A stretch of DNA of 64,000 nt from Chloracidobacterium sp. GTDB lineage: Bacteria; Acidobacteriota; Blastocatellia; Pyrinomonadales; Pyrinomonadaceae. The notes under the pieces were generated by a model. It saw only the letters and a list, made by a program, of their open reading frames with translations. It was not told the DNA's origin and made no database searches. The first letter of the stretch is position 1, and each line of letters starts with the position of its first letter. Made by a program: the position numbers and the translations under genes. This document shows positions 1-7,817 of the stretch, in pieces. The DNA lies in the NCBI GenBank assembly GCA_015075585.1, contig JABTUB010000001.1, forward strand, positions 620,001 to 684,000, in the 5' to 3' direction.

Positions 1-480
1 CCGGACAAGGTCGCGACGTTCGTTTATTTACGCGAGGCCGGTGCGACGATGGAACGCAAAACAGCGTCGGTCAAGCTTGGCGAGCGGCCGTCGAATGACG
101 AGCCTGCGGCGGCTGATGTGCCGTCGCGTTTGCCGGGCAAGACAATGGTCGAGACGGTAAAGCCGTTCGGGCTTACGCTGAAAGAACTTACAGCAGCGGC
201 ATCAGCAAAGTCGCGTTATCCGGGCCAGACGGGGCTTCTGATCGATGATATCGACCCTGAGAGCTATGCGGCCGACGTTCGCGACCAACTCGGCAATATC
301 GCCCTTGCCGAAGGCGACCTCATACAGCGGATCAATCGCCGAACAGTGAGCAGCGTCAAGGAGTTCAGCGATATCGTCAGCAAGCTGAAGCCGGGCGACC
401 CTGTTGTTTTGAGCCTTTTGTCGTACAACCAGCAGATCGGCGCGGCGCAGCTCAAAATAGTGCAGTTCACGGTCCGCTGA
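1..480 (+). CDS. HtrA/DegP-type periplasmic serine protease, C-terminal part (5' end outside window)
   Basis: The reading frame is open from the first base, so this is the 3' end of a longer gene. The visible part holds the last strands of one PDZ domain (a V-x-L-G-E-R-P ending typical of DegP PDZ1), a short linker, and a second PDZ domain at about residues 55-155 of the visible part. That domain has a GLLIDDIDP strand and a [13 protein letters not shown] segment. HtrA proteases degrade misfolded envelope proteins, and their PDZ domains bind substrate C-termini and drive oligomerisation. The protease domain with the His-Asp-Ser triad would lie upstream and cannot be checked here. A different PDZ protein is possible, but the PDZ1-linker-PDZ2 ending fits HtrA best. 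Confidence 0.7.
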   Translation, partial: PDKVATFVYLREAGATMERKTASVKLGERPSNDEPAAADVPSRLPGKTMVETVKPFGLTLKELTAAASAKSRYPGQTGLLIDDIDPESYAADVRDQLGNIALAEGDLIQRINRRTVSSVKEFSDIVSKLKPGDPVVLSLLSYNQQIGAAQLKIVQFTVR

Positions 481-536
481 ACGCGGCGACGACGCTCACT
501 TTGGACTTTTGCGCAAAGCAATTAAACTGTTCGTAT

Positions 537-2066
537 ATGGCAACTCCAAAACAAGCAAAGGCTGTCAAGACGGCTGTTAAGAAGTACAAGAACTACATCG
601 GCGGCGAATGGGTAGCGCCTTCGTCAGGTCAATGGTTTGACAATGTAAATCCTGCGGATACGTCAGATATTGTCGGGCGATTTCCGAATTCCGGACGAGA
701 GGACGTCGATCGCGCGGTTGCGGCGGCAAAGGAAGCGGCGACACGCTGGCGCCGGACGCCTGCGCCGAAGCGTGCAGAGATATTGTTCACGCTGGGCGAG
801 ATACTTCGCAAGAATAAGGAAGCGTACACGCAGCAGATGACGCGTGAGATGGGCAAGGTGCTCAAGGAGGCGGGCGGCGACGTTCAAGAGGCGATCGATT
901 GTACATACTACACCGCGGGCGAAGGCAGGCGCCTGCACGGTTTTACGACGCCGGCCGAGATGCCGAACAAGTTTGCGATGTGCGTACGCCAGCCTGTCGG
1001 TATTTGCGGGCTTATTACGCCGTTCAACTTCCCGATGGCGATACCGTCGTGGAAGCTTATACCGGCGCTCGTGTGCGGCAACACGGTCGTGCTGAAATCG
1101 GGCGAGGATGTGCCGCTTTCAGCGTTGAATCTGGTAAAGGCTTGCGAAGAAGCGGGCATTCCGAAGGGCGTGGTCAATCTTGTGAACGGTGAGCGCGACG
1201 CGGGTGCCGCCCTTGTCGAACATCCGGACGTGCGGCTCATTTCATTCACCGGCTCGACCGCTACGGGCAAGAAGATCGCCGAGCATGCGGCCCGCGAGAA
1301 CAAGATCGTCTCGCTCGAAATGGGCGGCAAAAACGCGATAATCGTGATGGATGACGCGGATATCGACAATGCGGTCGAGGGTTCGCTTTGGGGTGCTTTC
1401 GGTACCAGCGGCCAACGCTGCACGGCGTCCTCACGGCTTGTCGTACACAAAAAGGTCTATAAAAAGTTCTGTGAGAAGCTTGTCGAGCGTACAAAGAAGC
1501 TGCGTGTCGGCAGCGGCCTCGACCCGAAGACGGAGGTCGGCCCCGTGATAAACGAGCGGCAGATGGACAAGGTGCTCGGCTACATCGAGATCGGCCGCAA
1601 GATCGACAAGGCAACGCTTGCGTGTGGCGGCAACCGCCTGACGAAGGGCGACTTCGGCCGCGGCTTTTTCATCGAACCGACGGTCTTTACCGACGTAAAG
1701 CCGAAGATGCGCATCGCGCAGGAAGAGATCTTCGGGCCGGTAACGTGCGTCATTCCGTTCTCGACGCTTGATGAAGCGATCGACATTGTGAACGGCGTTC
1801 AGTACGGGCTTTCGTCGGCGATATACACACAGGATGTCAACCGTGCGTTCCATGCGATGCAGGAGCTATACACGGGCATTTGCTATGTCAATTCGGCGAC
1901 GATCGGTGCCGAGGTGCATCTGCCGTTCGGCGGCACAAAAGGCACGGGCAACGGCCATCGCGAAGCGGGCACGCAGGTGCTCGACATCTTCAGCGAGTGG
2001 AAGGCCCTGTATATCGACCATTCGGGCAAGCTGCAGAAGGCGCAGATCGACGAGGTCGAGATCTGA
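537..2066 (+). CDS. NAD(P)-dependent aldehyde dehydrogenase
   Basis: This is a full-length ALDH of about 509 residues that oxidises an aldehyde to a carboxylate with NAD(P)+ in the cytoplasm. Visible are the N-terminal NPAD segment, the TPFNFP cofactor-binding strand, the general-base Glu in LEMGGKN, the catalytic Cys in SGQRCTASS, and the EEIFGPV C-terminal motif. A TTG at 501 is in frame, but the ATG at 537 gives a better start (MATPKQAK) and the usual family length. The substrate is not fixed by sequence; the semialdehyde dehydrogenase branch (succinate or 2-oxoglutarate semialdehyde) is likely. A paralogue sits at 41165-42643. The gene lies 57 bases after the HtrA gene and 34 before the MgtC gene on the same strand. 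Confidence 0.9.
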   Translation: MATPKQAKAVKTAVKKYKNYIGGEWVAPSSGQWFDNVNPADTSDIVGRFPNSGREDVDRAVAAAKEAATRWRRTPAPKRAEILFTLGEILRKNKEAYTQQMTREMGKVLKEAGGDVQEAIDCTYYTAGEGRRLHGFTTPAEMPNKFAMCVRQPVGICGLITPFNFPMAIPSWKLIPALVCGNTVVLKSGEDVPLSALNLVKACEEAGIPKGVVNLVNGERDAGAALVEHPDVRLISFTGSTATGKKIAEHAARENKIVSLEMGGKNAIIVMDDADIDNAVEGSLWGAFGTSGQRCTASSRLVVHKKVYKKFCEKLVERTKKLRVGSGLDPKTEVGPVINERQMDKVLGYIEIGRKIDKATLACGGNRLTKGDFGRGFFIEPTVFTDVKPKMRIAQEEIFGPVTCVIPFSTLDEAIDIVNGVQYGLSSAIYTQDVNRAFHAMQELYTGICYVNSATIGAEVHLPFGGTKGTGNGHREAGTQVLDIFSEWKALYIDHSGKLQKAQIDEVEI

Positions 2067-2100
2067 TCCTCAAATTCAACACTGTACGGAGGCCTGAGAT

Positions 2101-2574
2101 ATGGACGTATTCTGGAGCGAACTTACCTTCGGGCTTCCGGACAGTGCACAGCTCACACGTATCATCATACGGCTGGTAGCATCCGCGCTGATCGCGGGGC
2201 TTATCGGTTATCAACGGCAGGCTGCGGGCAAATCGGCCGGTTTTCGCACGCACATTCTGGTCTCTCTCGGTGCGACGATCTTTGTTATTGCAGGGCTTGG
2301 TGCGGGCCTCGAACATGCGGACCTATCTCGAATAATACAGGGCATAGTTACCGGTATCGGTTTTATCGGTGCCGGAACGATCTTAAAAGACGGGCTGCAT
2401 GTTCGCGGGCTTACAACGTCGGCGGGGCTTTGGGCAACATGCGCGATCGGCGTTGTCGTAGGGCTTGGCGAGCTTGGCATTGCGCTTATCGCCGGAACGG
2501 TCGTGTTCGTGATCCTTACCTTTGCGAAATGGATCGATCACGAGATCGATAAGCAAGATCACACGACAAATTGA
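2101..2574 (+). CDS. MgtC/SapB family membrane protein
   Basis: A 157-residue inner-membrane protein with four to five hydrophobic segments. Family signatures are clear: GLIGYQRQ followed by AGFRTHILVSLGA, the GIGFIGAGTILKD loop, and VRGLTTSAGLWATCAIG. MgtC-family proteins are tied to growth at low Mg2+ and to modulation of the F-type ATPase in pathogens; in environmental bacteria the role is mostly unknown. A strong ribosome-binding site (GGAGG, eight bases before ATG) supports the start. The gene is followed directly by a tandem-repeat block, so no ordinary terminator is seen. Confidence 0.9.
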   Translation: MDVFWSELTFGLPDSAQLTRIIIRLVASALIAGLIGYQRQAAGKSAGFRTHILVSLGATIFVIAGLGAGLEHADLSRIIQGIVTGIGFIGAGTILKDGLHVRGLTTSAGLWATCAIGVVVGLGELGIALIAGTVVFVILTFAKWIDHEIDKQDHTTN

Positions 2575-2598
2575 GGCGATATGTCGCGGTGAAAGGGA

Positions 2599-2903
2599 AA
2601 TTCAACATTGCGGAGACGAATTCCCGGATGAATATCGCGAATTCCCGCCCTGCGGAGACGAATTCCCCGATGAATGTCGCGAATTTCCGCATTGCGGAGA
2701 CGAATTCCCCGATGAATGACGCTAATTACCACATTGCGGAGGCGAATTCTCAAATAAATATCGCGAATTACCATTGTGCGGAGGCGAATTCTCAAATGAA
2801 TATCGCGAATTCCCACATTGCGGAGGCAAATTCTCAAATAAATATCGCGAATTCCCACATTGCGGAGACGAATTCCCCGATGAATGACGCGAGATCCCAC
2901 TTT
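2599..2903. repeat. Tandem array of seven 42-bp units (with 21-bp substructure)
   Basis: From about 2610 the sequence repeats every 42 bases for seven contiguous, imperfect units with a partial unit to the left. Each unit holds two GCGAATTC octamers spaced so that it looks like two diverged 21-bp halves: the first 14 bases of the halves agree at 12 positions. Because 42 and 21 are multiples of three, several frames on both strands stay open across the array, giving an artefactual heptad peptide (A-N-S-x-I/M-x-x). No spacers separate the units, so it is not a CRISPR. The array fills the gap between the mgtC-like gene and the convergent small gene at 2919-3146. Function unknown. Confidence 0.9.
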
Positions 2904-2918
2904 GTCGGAAGCTGTTAT

Positions 2919-3146
2919 CTAGATCTTCCTGCTTTTGAACGCGGCAAGGGCCTCCGATGCGCGTTCGTGCATTATCTCGGGCTTGTGATATTTCCAATAT
3001 GTCTCGAATTCTTCATCTGAAAGCTCTTTATGTTCGGGACGTATCAATTCTTTGATATATTGTTCGGCCCACGCACGTTTTTCGGGGTCTCGATTCAACG
3101 CAGCACGGGCTCCGTGCATCAAATTATCTCGTTCCATATACTTCAT
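2919..3146 (-). CDS. Small charged hypothetical protein
   Basis: A 75-residue, highly charged, probably cytoplasmic protein rich in Glu, Arg and Lys and predicted helical by composition (for example EEFETYWKYHKPEI). No family is recognised. It could start at the first ATG or at the in-frame ATG three codons later; no clear ribosome-binding site decides. It is convergent with the mgtC-like gene, and the 42-bp repeat array begins 15 bases after its stop. A real gene is favoured because composition and codon use look protein-like and no better frame covers the segment, but it is a weak call. Confidence 0.5.
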   Translation of the reverse strand: MKYMERDNLMHGARAALNRDPEKRAWAEQYIKELIRPEHKELSDEEFETYWKYHKPEIMHERASEALAAFKSRKI

Positions 3147-3241
3147 ATGATAGATTAGTTGAAATAAAATACCGCGTAAAACGCGCAGAAACGGATAATT
3201 CGATCCGATGATCTCGAACCGGGAGCTACGCAGATCACGTT

Positions 3242-4783
3242 ATGAAAAAGATACTTCTCATCATCGTCTGCCTTCTTCTTGTGCAGACGGCTTTTCCGCA
3301 GGAGAAAAAGCTGACCGTGCTTTACACGAACGACCTTCACGCCCATTTGGAGCCGTTCATCGTGCCTTGGGTCAGTGAAACGCGAAAGGTCGGCGGCTTC
3401 GCGAATATCGCAACGCTCGTCAAACGCGAAAAGGCCGCGAATCCTAATACCGTTTACTTTGACGCGGGCGACTTCTTCGCAGGACCGAATGTGAGCATGC
3501 TGACCAAAGGCGAGGCGATCATCGACGCCGCGAATTACCTGGGCCTCGATGCCGCATGCGTCGGTAACCACGAATTCGATTACGGCTGGGAAAATGCACG
3601 CGAACAGTTCAAAAAGACAAAGTTCCCGCTGCTGAACGGCAACATCTTTATCAAAGGAACCGATGAGCTTCACTGGAACAAACCCTACATCATCAAGAAA
3701 GTGAACGGCATCCGCCTCGGAGTCATCGGGCTGCACGAGGTTTTTGCCTTTTATGACACGACCGCACCTGAAATGGTCAAAGGCGTCGAGGCAAGGGACG
3801 AAAAAGAATACCTGCGTAAATACATCCTTGAGCTGCGGCCAAAGGTGGATCTCATCGTCCTGCTGGTCCACATCGGCATTCCCGGAACGCAATCTTCGGG
3901 CGGTGAAAGAGATGTCGAACGAAATCACCAACACGACATCGACCTCGCAAAAAGCGTCCCGGGCGTCGATCTTATGATCACCGGCCACCCGCACAGCGGC
4001 ATCCCGAACCCGATAGTCGCGAACGGCACCATCATCGTATCAACCGATGCATACACGATCGAACTCGGCAAACTTGAGCTGACCTACGACAAGAAGAAAC
4101 GCAAGATCACTAGCTACAAGAACCATCTCGACTACCTTTTTGATGACGAGGTCGAGGACGACCCCGAAATGGTCGGCATCATAAACAAATGGAATGACCG
4201 CCTGCGTTCCATCACCGAAGAGAAGGTAACGAACATCAGCGCGCCGCTGACCCGCTCATACAGCGAAAGCTCCGTTATGGGCAATTTGGCAGCCGACGCG
4301 ATGCTCGATATGTATCCGAATTACGAGTTCGCCATTCTCAACAGCGGAAGTTTAAGGGAAGAGATCGACGCGGGCGCCGTGACGGTCGGACAAATAATAT
4401 CCGCGTTCCCGTTCCCGAATACGATAGTCCGGCTTGAGATCAAGGGAAGCGGCCTGCGCGAGATCTTTGAACACGCCGCAGGCCTCACGAACGGCATTCT
4501 TCAGGTGTCGGACGGCGTCGAGATCGTTTATGACGAAAGCAAACCTGTCGGCAGCCGCCTCGTGAAATTCAACGTAAAAGGACAGCCGCTCGATGACAAC
4601 CGAAGTTACCGCGTCCTCGCATCGAACTTTATCGCTGACGGCGGCGACGGCTTCTTTGGCTTCAAGCGGGCAACGTCGTACGACAATACCGGCGTCGTTA
4701 TCTCGCAGGCAATGATCAAGTACCTGAAGAAATTTACGAAATACGATCCGAAGCCGAGCCTCCGCATAAGGAAAGCCGAGTAA
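3242..4783 (+). CDS. Exported 5'-nucleotidase / UDP-sugar hydrolase family protein
   Basis: This 513-residue protein has a signal peptide (residues 1 to about 19, ending before QEKKL). A metallophosphoesterase domain follows, with the di-metal motifs TNDLHAH, DAGDFF, GNHEFDYG and GHPHSG. The C-terminal 5'-nucleotidase domain (about 330-510) carries NSGSLR and a substrate-stacking region. Family members hydrolyse nucleoside monophosphates, UDP-sugars or cyclic nucleotides outside the cytoplasm, for phosphate and nucleoside salvage. All visible metal ligands are intact, so activity is expected; the substrate cannot be read from sequence. It stands alone, with the M16 peptidase gene about 170 bases downstream. 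Confidence 0.9.
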   Translation: MKKILLIIVCLLLVQTAFPQEKKLTVLYTNDLHAHLEPFIVPWVSETRKVGGFANIATLVKREKAANPNTVYFDAGDFFAGPNVSMLTKGEAIIDAANYLGLDAACVGNHEFDYGWENAREQFKKTKFPLLNGNIFIKGTDELHWNKPYIIKKVNGIRLGVIGLHEVFAFYDTTAPEMVKGVEARDEKEYLRKYILELRPKVDLIVLLVHIGIPGTQSSGGERDVERNHQHDIDLAKSVPGVDLMITGHPHSGIPNPIVANGTIIVSTDAYTIELGKLELTYDKKKRKITSYKNHLDYLFDDEVEDDPEMVGIINKWNDRLRSITEEKVTNISAPLTRSYSESSVMGNLAADAMLDMYPNYEFAILNSGSLREEIDAGAVTVGQIISAFPFPNTIVRLEIKGSGLREIFEHAAGLTNGILQVSDGVEIVYDESKPVGSRLVKFNVKGQPLDDNRSYRVLASNFIADGGDGFFGFKRATSYDNTGVVISQAMIKYLKKFTKYDPKPSLRIRKAE

Positions 4784-4957
4784 AACACGGCACCGCATTC
4801 GGAACGTGAAGACGAATATGCCGAGCTGCGGCACGTTCTTAGGGCTGAAAACAGCTCATTCGGCGGGGCAGCCGTTCGTGCTATGCTTTTAGAGCCTTTG
4901 CGGCAGTTCAGCCGGAACGAAATGCTGCCGATATCCTGCAATGAGACGGAGAAATTT

Positions 4958-6448
4958 GTGAAAAGACTCACCTCGATAGTTATTCTCTTGGCCGTATTGT
5001 GCGGCTTTGCCGCCGCGCAAGGCAGTTCGGCCTCCGCACCGGCACGTTCAGCGGCCGCGCCGAAGATACCGTACGTTACACGAACCCTCGCGAACGGTCT
5101 TGAAGTTATCGTTTATCCCGACAGCGGCGTACCGCTCGCCACCGTCGAGATCGCCGTCCGTAACGGCTCTTTCACCGAGCCGCCCGAGCTTAACGGCCTT
5201 TCGCATCTTTACGAGCATATGTTCTTTAAGACGAACGGCCCCGTTGCACTGTACCGCTGCGACCTCGCAACAGTCTTTAACAACAACAATTACCTGCGCG
5301 ACGCGGGCTGCGACCGTACGCTGAAGCTTCGAGCGCAATACGGCGACGTGAGCTATCTTTCGCGGCTGGATGAAAGCGGCTTTATCCGAAACGGCTCGAC
5401 GCAGGAGGAGTTCGTCAATTATTACTACACGGCGACCGCACCATTTCTCGACGTCATAATGCACGGTATGCGAGATGCGATGCTCTTCCCGTCGTTCGAC
5501 GAGAAGGAGTTCGAGCAGGAGAAGCAGGTCGTGCTCGGCGAGCTAGACCGGAACCTCTCGGAACCGGGCTATTACCTCAATAAAACGATGATGGACAAGC
5601 TTTTTTATAAATATCCGTCACGAAAAAGCCCCGGCGGCACACGCGAAACCGTCGCTGCCGCGACTACCGCACAAATGCGGCTGATACAGTCGCGTTATTA
5701 TGTGCCGAACAACGCTGCACTCGTCATTACGGGCGATGTCGAGCCGGAAAAGGTCTTTGCACTTGCTCAGCAGTACTTTGGCGAATGGAAACGCGGCGAG
5801 GATCCCTTTGTAAAGTTCCCGCTTGTCGAGCACCCGCCGCTGCCGCGGAGCGAAGGCGTCTTTGTTACGCAGGATATCGACACCGCATACCTTCAGATCG
5901 GTTGGCAAGGGCCGTCGATCGGCAAAGATAACACCTCGACATATGCCGCCGATGTTTTTTCATTCATCGTCGGCCAAGCGAACTCGCGGCTTCAACGCAA
6001 GCTTGTCGATTCCGGCCTTGCTCTCGGCGTCGATGTTCACTATTACACGCAGCGCAACGTCGGGCCGATACGCATCACGCTGATCACGCAGCCCGAAAAG
6101 GCAAAGGCCGCACTCGCAGCACTTTACGACGAGATCGCACACTTTACCGATGCTGACTATTTTACCGATCAGGAACTTGTCAACGCTATCACGCTGACCG
6201 AGGCCCGCGACCTATTTGAACGCGAAAAGCTCAGCAGCTATGCACATACGCTCTCATTCTGGTGGTCATCGACCGGCACGCAGTACTACCGCGGTTACTA
6301 CGGCAATATGCGTAAGATCACGCGTGCCGATATCAACCGCTATATCAACACTTATATCAAAGGGAAACCGCACGTCGGCCTCGCAATGATGTCGGACGCA
6401 TCACAAAAGACCGCCGCATTGACCCAAACGGATCTGATCGGTAAATAG
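4958..6448 (+). CDS. Exported M16 family zinc peptidase (catalytic member)
   Basis: The GTG at 4958 is preferred as start because GGAG lies six bases upstream and it opens directly into a signal peptide (VKRLTSIVIL... ending AAAQ). An in-frame start at 4883 would add 25 non-signal residues. The inverted zinc motif HxxEH is present as HLYEH (about H83, E86, H87), with the downstream acidic region typical of the third zinc ligand. The second M16 half follows to residue 496. M16 enzymes degrade peptides in a clamshell chamber, often as heterodimers of an active and an inactive chain. The next gene, eight bases downstream, is that inactive partner. Confidence 0.9.
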   Translation: MKRLTSIVILLAVLCGFAAAQGSSASAPARSAAAPKIPYVTRTLANGLEVIVYPDSGVPLATVEIAVRNGSFTEPPELNGLSHLYEHMFFKTNGPVALYRCDLATVFNNNNYLRDAGCDRTLKLRAQYGDVSYLSRLDESGFIRNGSTQEEFVNYYYTATAPFLDVIMHGMRDAMLFPSFDEKEFEQEKQVVLGELDRNLSEPGYYLNKTMMDKLFYKYPSRKSPGGTRETVAAATTAQMRLIQSRYYVPNNAALVITGDVEPEKVFALAQQYFGEWKRGEDPFVKFPLVEHPPLPRSEGVFVTQDIDTAYLQIGWQGPSIGKDNTSTYAADVFSFIVGQANSRLQRKLVDSGLALGVDVHYYTQRNVGPIRITLITQPEKAKAALAALYDEIAHFTDADYFTDQELVNAITLTEARDLFEREKLSSYAHTLSFWWSSTGTQYYRGYYGNMRKITRADINRYINTYIKGKPHVGLAMMSDASQKTAALTQTDLIGK

Positions 6449-6456
6449 GCAAAACT

Positions 6457-7767
6457 ATGAAGCTACTCATCTCGACACTGCTCTTTTTGACGCTGCTGGC
6501 CGTAAGCGGCCCGTCCTTTGCCCAAACCGGAAGCTCCGATACGACCGAATTCGACGTCAACGGATTGAAGGTCATCTTCAAACGTCGGACAACCGCAGCG
6601 ACGGTCGCCGTAGGGCTTTTCACGCGCGGCGGCGTTACGGACGAGACCGCAAAGAACGCGGGCATCGAAGGCCTTATGTGGAACACGGCAGCCGAGGCAA
6701 GCAGGTCGTTCCCGCGTGAGGTGCTTCAACGCGAACTTGCACGCACCGGCACTTCGATCGACGGCTCCGCAGGCTACGATTACGGCACCTTGGCGATGAT
6801 AAGTACGTCGGAGAACTTTGTGCCGTCGTGGGATCTCTTTGCAGACGTAGCACGAAATCCGTCGTTCAATGATGCCGACCTCGCACGCATAAAGGCCGCA
6901 ACGATCGCAGGGCTTCGCGACCGCGGTGCAAGCCCCGATGGTGCTCTTTCGGAACTTGAGGCGAAGGGTTTGTTCGTAGGCCATCCGTATTCTGTGCGGC
7001 CGTCAGGCACTATCGAATCAATAAACGCGATCACGGCCGCCGACCTCAAGGCATTTCATAATTCGCTGATGCAGACATCACACTTACTGCTTGTTGTCGT
7101 AGGCGATGTTGACGAGGCACAGGTCCGAAAGCTTGTCGAGACTGCTTTCGGCAGCCTGCCACGCGGCGATTACCGCAAACCTGCGGTTCCGCCGCTCAGC
7201 TTTGCAAAACCATCGCTCGATATCGAACGCAGAGCGATCTCGACCAACTACATCCGAGGCTCGTTCGCAGCACCGTCACTCGCCGACCCTGATTATTACG
7301 CGATGCGCGTCGCCGTTACGATCCTTCAAAGCCGCGTTTATCAAGCGGTGCGCGTCGAGCGGAACCTCTCATACGCACCGAACGCCGATATGTACACGCT
7401 GGCCGCGAATTCCGCGAATATTTACGTGACCGCAGTTGATGCGAACCAAGCTGTCTCGGTAATGCTGGATGAGATCCAGCGGCTGAAGACGGAGAACGTG
7501 AACGAAGATGACTTCGGCGGCATTTCATCGTACTTTCTCACACGCTATTACATCGATCACGAGACAAATGCCTCGATAGCGGGCGAACTCGCCCAATACG
7601 AACTTATCGGCGGCGGCTGGCGCCGCTCGGAAGTGTTCCTGAGAAAGATCAGGGCGGTAACTCCGCAGGAAGTAAAGGCGGCGGCCCTCAAGTATATGAA
7701 GAACTTGCGCTTTGTCGTGGTAGGCGACCCTGCGGCGATCGACCGCACGGTCTTCTTGCAGAACTAA
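6457..7767 (+). CDS. Exported M16 family peptidase-like protein, non-catalytic partner
   Basis: A 436-residue protein with a signal peptide (about 1-22, ending SFAQ) and the M16 two-half fold, but where HxxEH should stand it reads GIEGLMWNTAAE, so the zinc site is lost. The conserved glycine-rich and substrate-cleft segments (for example VVVGDVD near residue 215) are retained. This matches the glycine-rich-loop subunits that pair with an active M16 chain, as in mitochondrial processing peptidase. It follows the active gene by eight bases and is surely cotranscribed. Role inferred: one half of a periplasmic peptidase heterodimer. Confidence 0.88.
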   Translation: MKLLISTLLFLTLLAVSGPSFAQTGSSDTTEFDVNGLKVIFKRRTTAATVAVGLFTRGGVTDETAKNAGIEGLMWNTAAEASRSFPREVLQRELARTGTSIDGSAGYDYGTLAMISTSENFVPSWDLFADVARNPSFNDADLARIKAATIAGLRDRGASPDGALSELEAKGLFVGHPYSVRPSGTIESINAITAADLKAFHNSLMQTSHLLLVVVGDVDEAQVRKLVETAFGSLPRGDYRKPAVPPLSFAKPSLDIERRAISTNYIRGSFAAPSLADPDYYAMRVAVTILQSRVYQAVRVERNLSYAPNADMYTLAANSANIYVTAVDANQAVSVMLDEIQRLKTENVNEDDFGGISSYFLTRYYIDHETNASIAGELAQYELIGGGWRRSEVFLRKIRAVTPQEVKAAALKYMKNLRFVVVGDPAAIDRTVFLQN

Positions 7768-7806
7768 AAGAGGCCGCCTTTGCAGACAGCCTCTTCATCA
7801 CTTTTG
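7766..7806. terminator. Hairpin between convergent genes, possible bidirectional terminator
   Basis: A perfect 7-bp inverted repeat (AAGAGGC at 7768-7774, GCCTCTT at 7789-7795) with a 14-base loop lies directly after the M16 stop and just downstream of the convergent FecR-like gene. A short T run follows on each strand (CACTTTT on plus, TTTT on minus). The T runs are weak, so efficiency is uncertain. Confidence 0.45.
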
Positions 7807-7817
7807 ATCGGCAACAT

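Noticed and set aside
2599..2903. CRISPR array
   Set aside because: Units are contiguous with no unique spacers, and no cas genes are near.
2571..3020. 149-residue frame with NSxMN heptads across the repeat array
   Set aside because: Open only because the repeat unit is a multiple of three. It starts on a TTG inside the mgtC stop, overlaps the opposite gene, and other frames are equally open.
3155..3994. 279-residue minus-strand frame
   Set aside because: Antisense shadow of the 5'-nucleotidase, which has full catalytic motifs.
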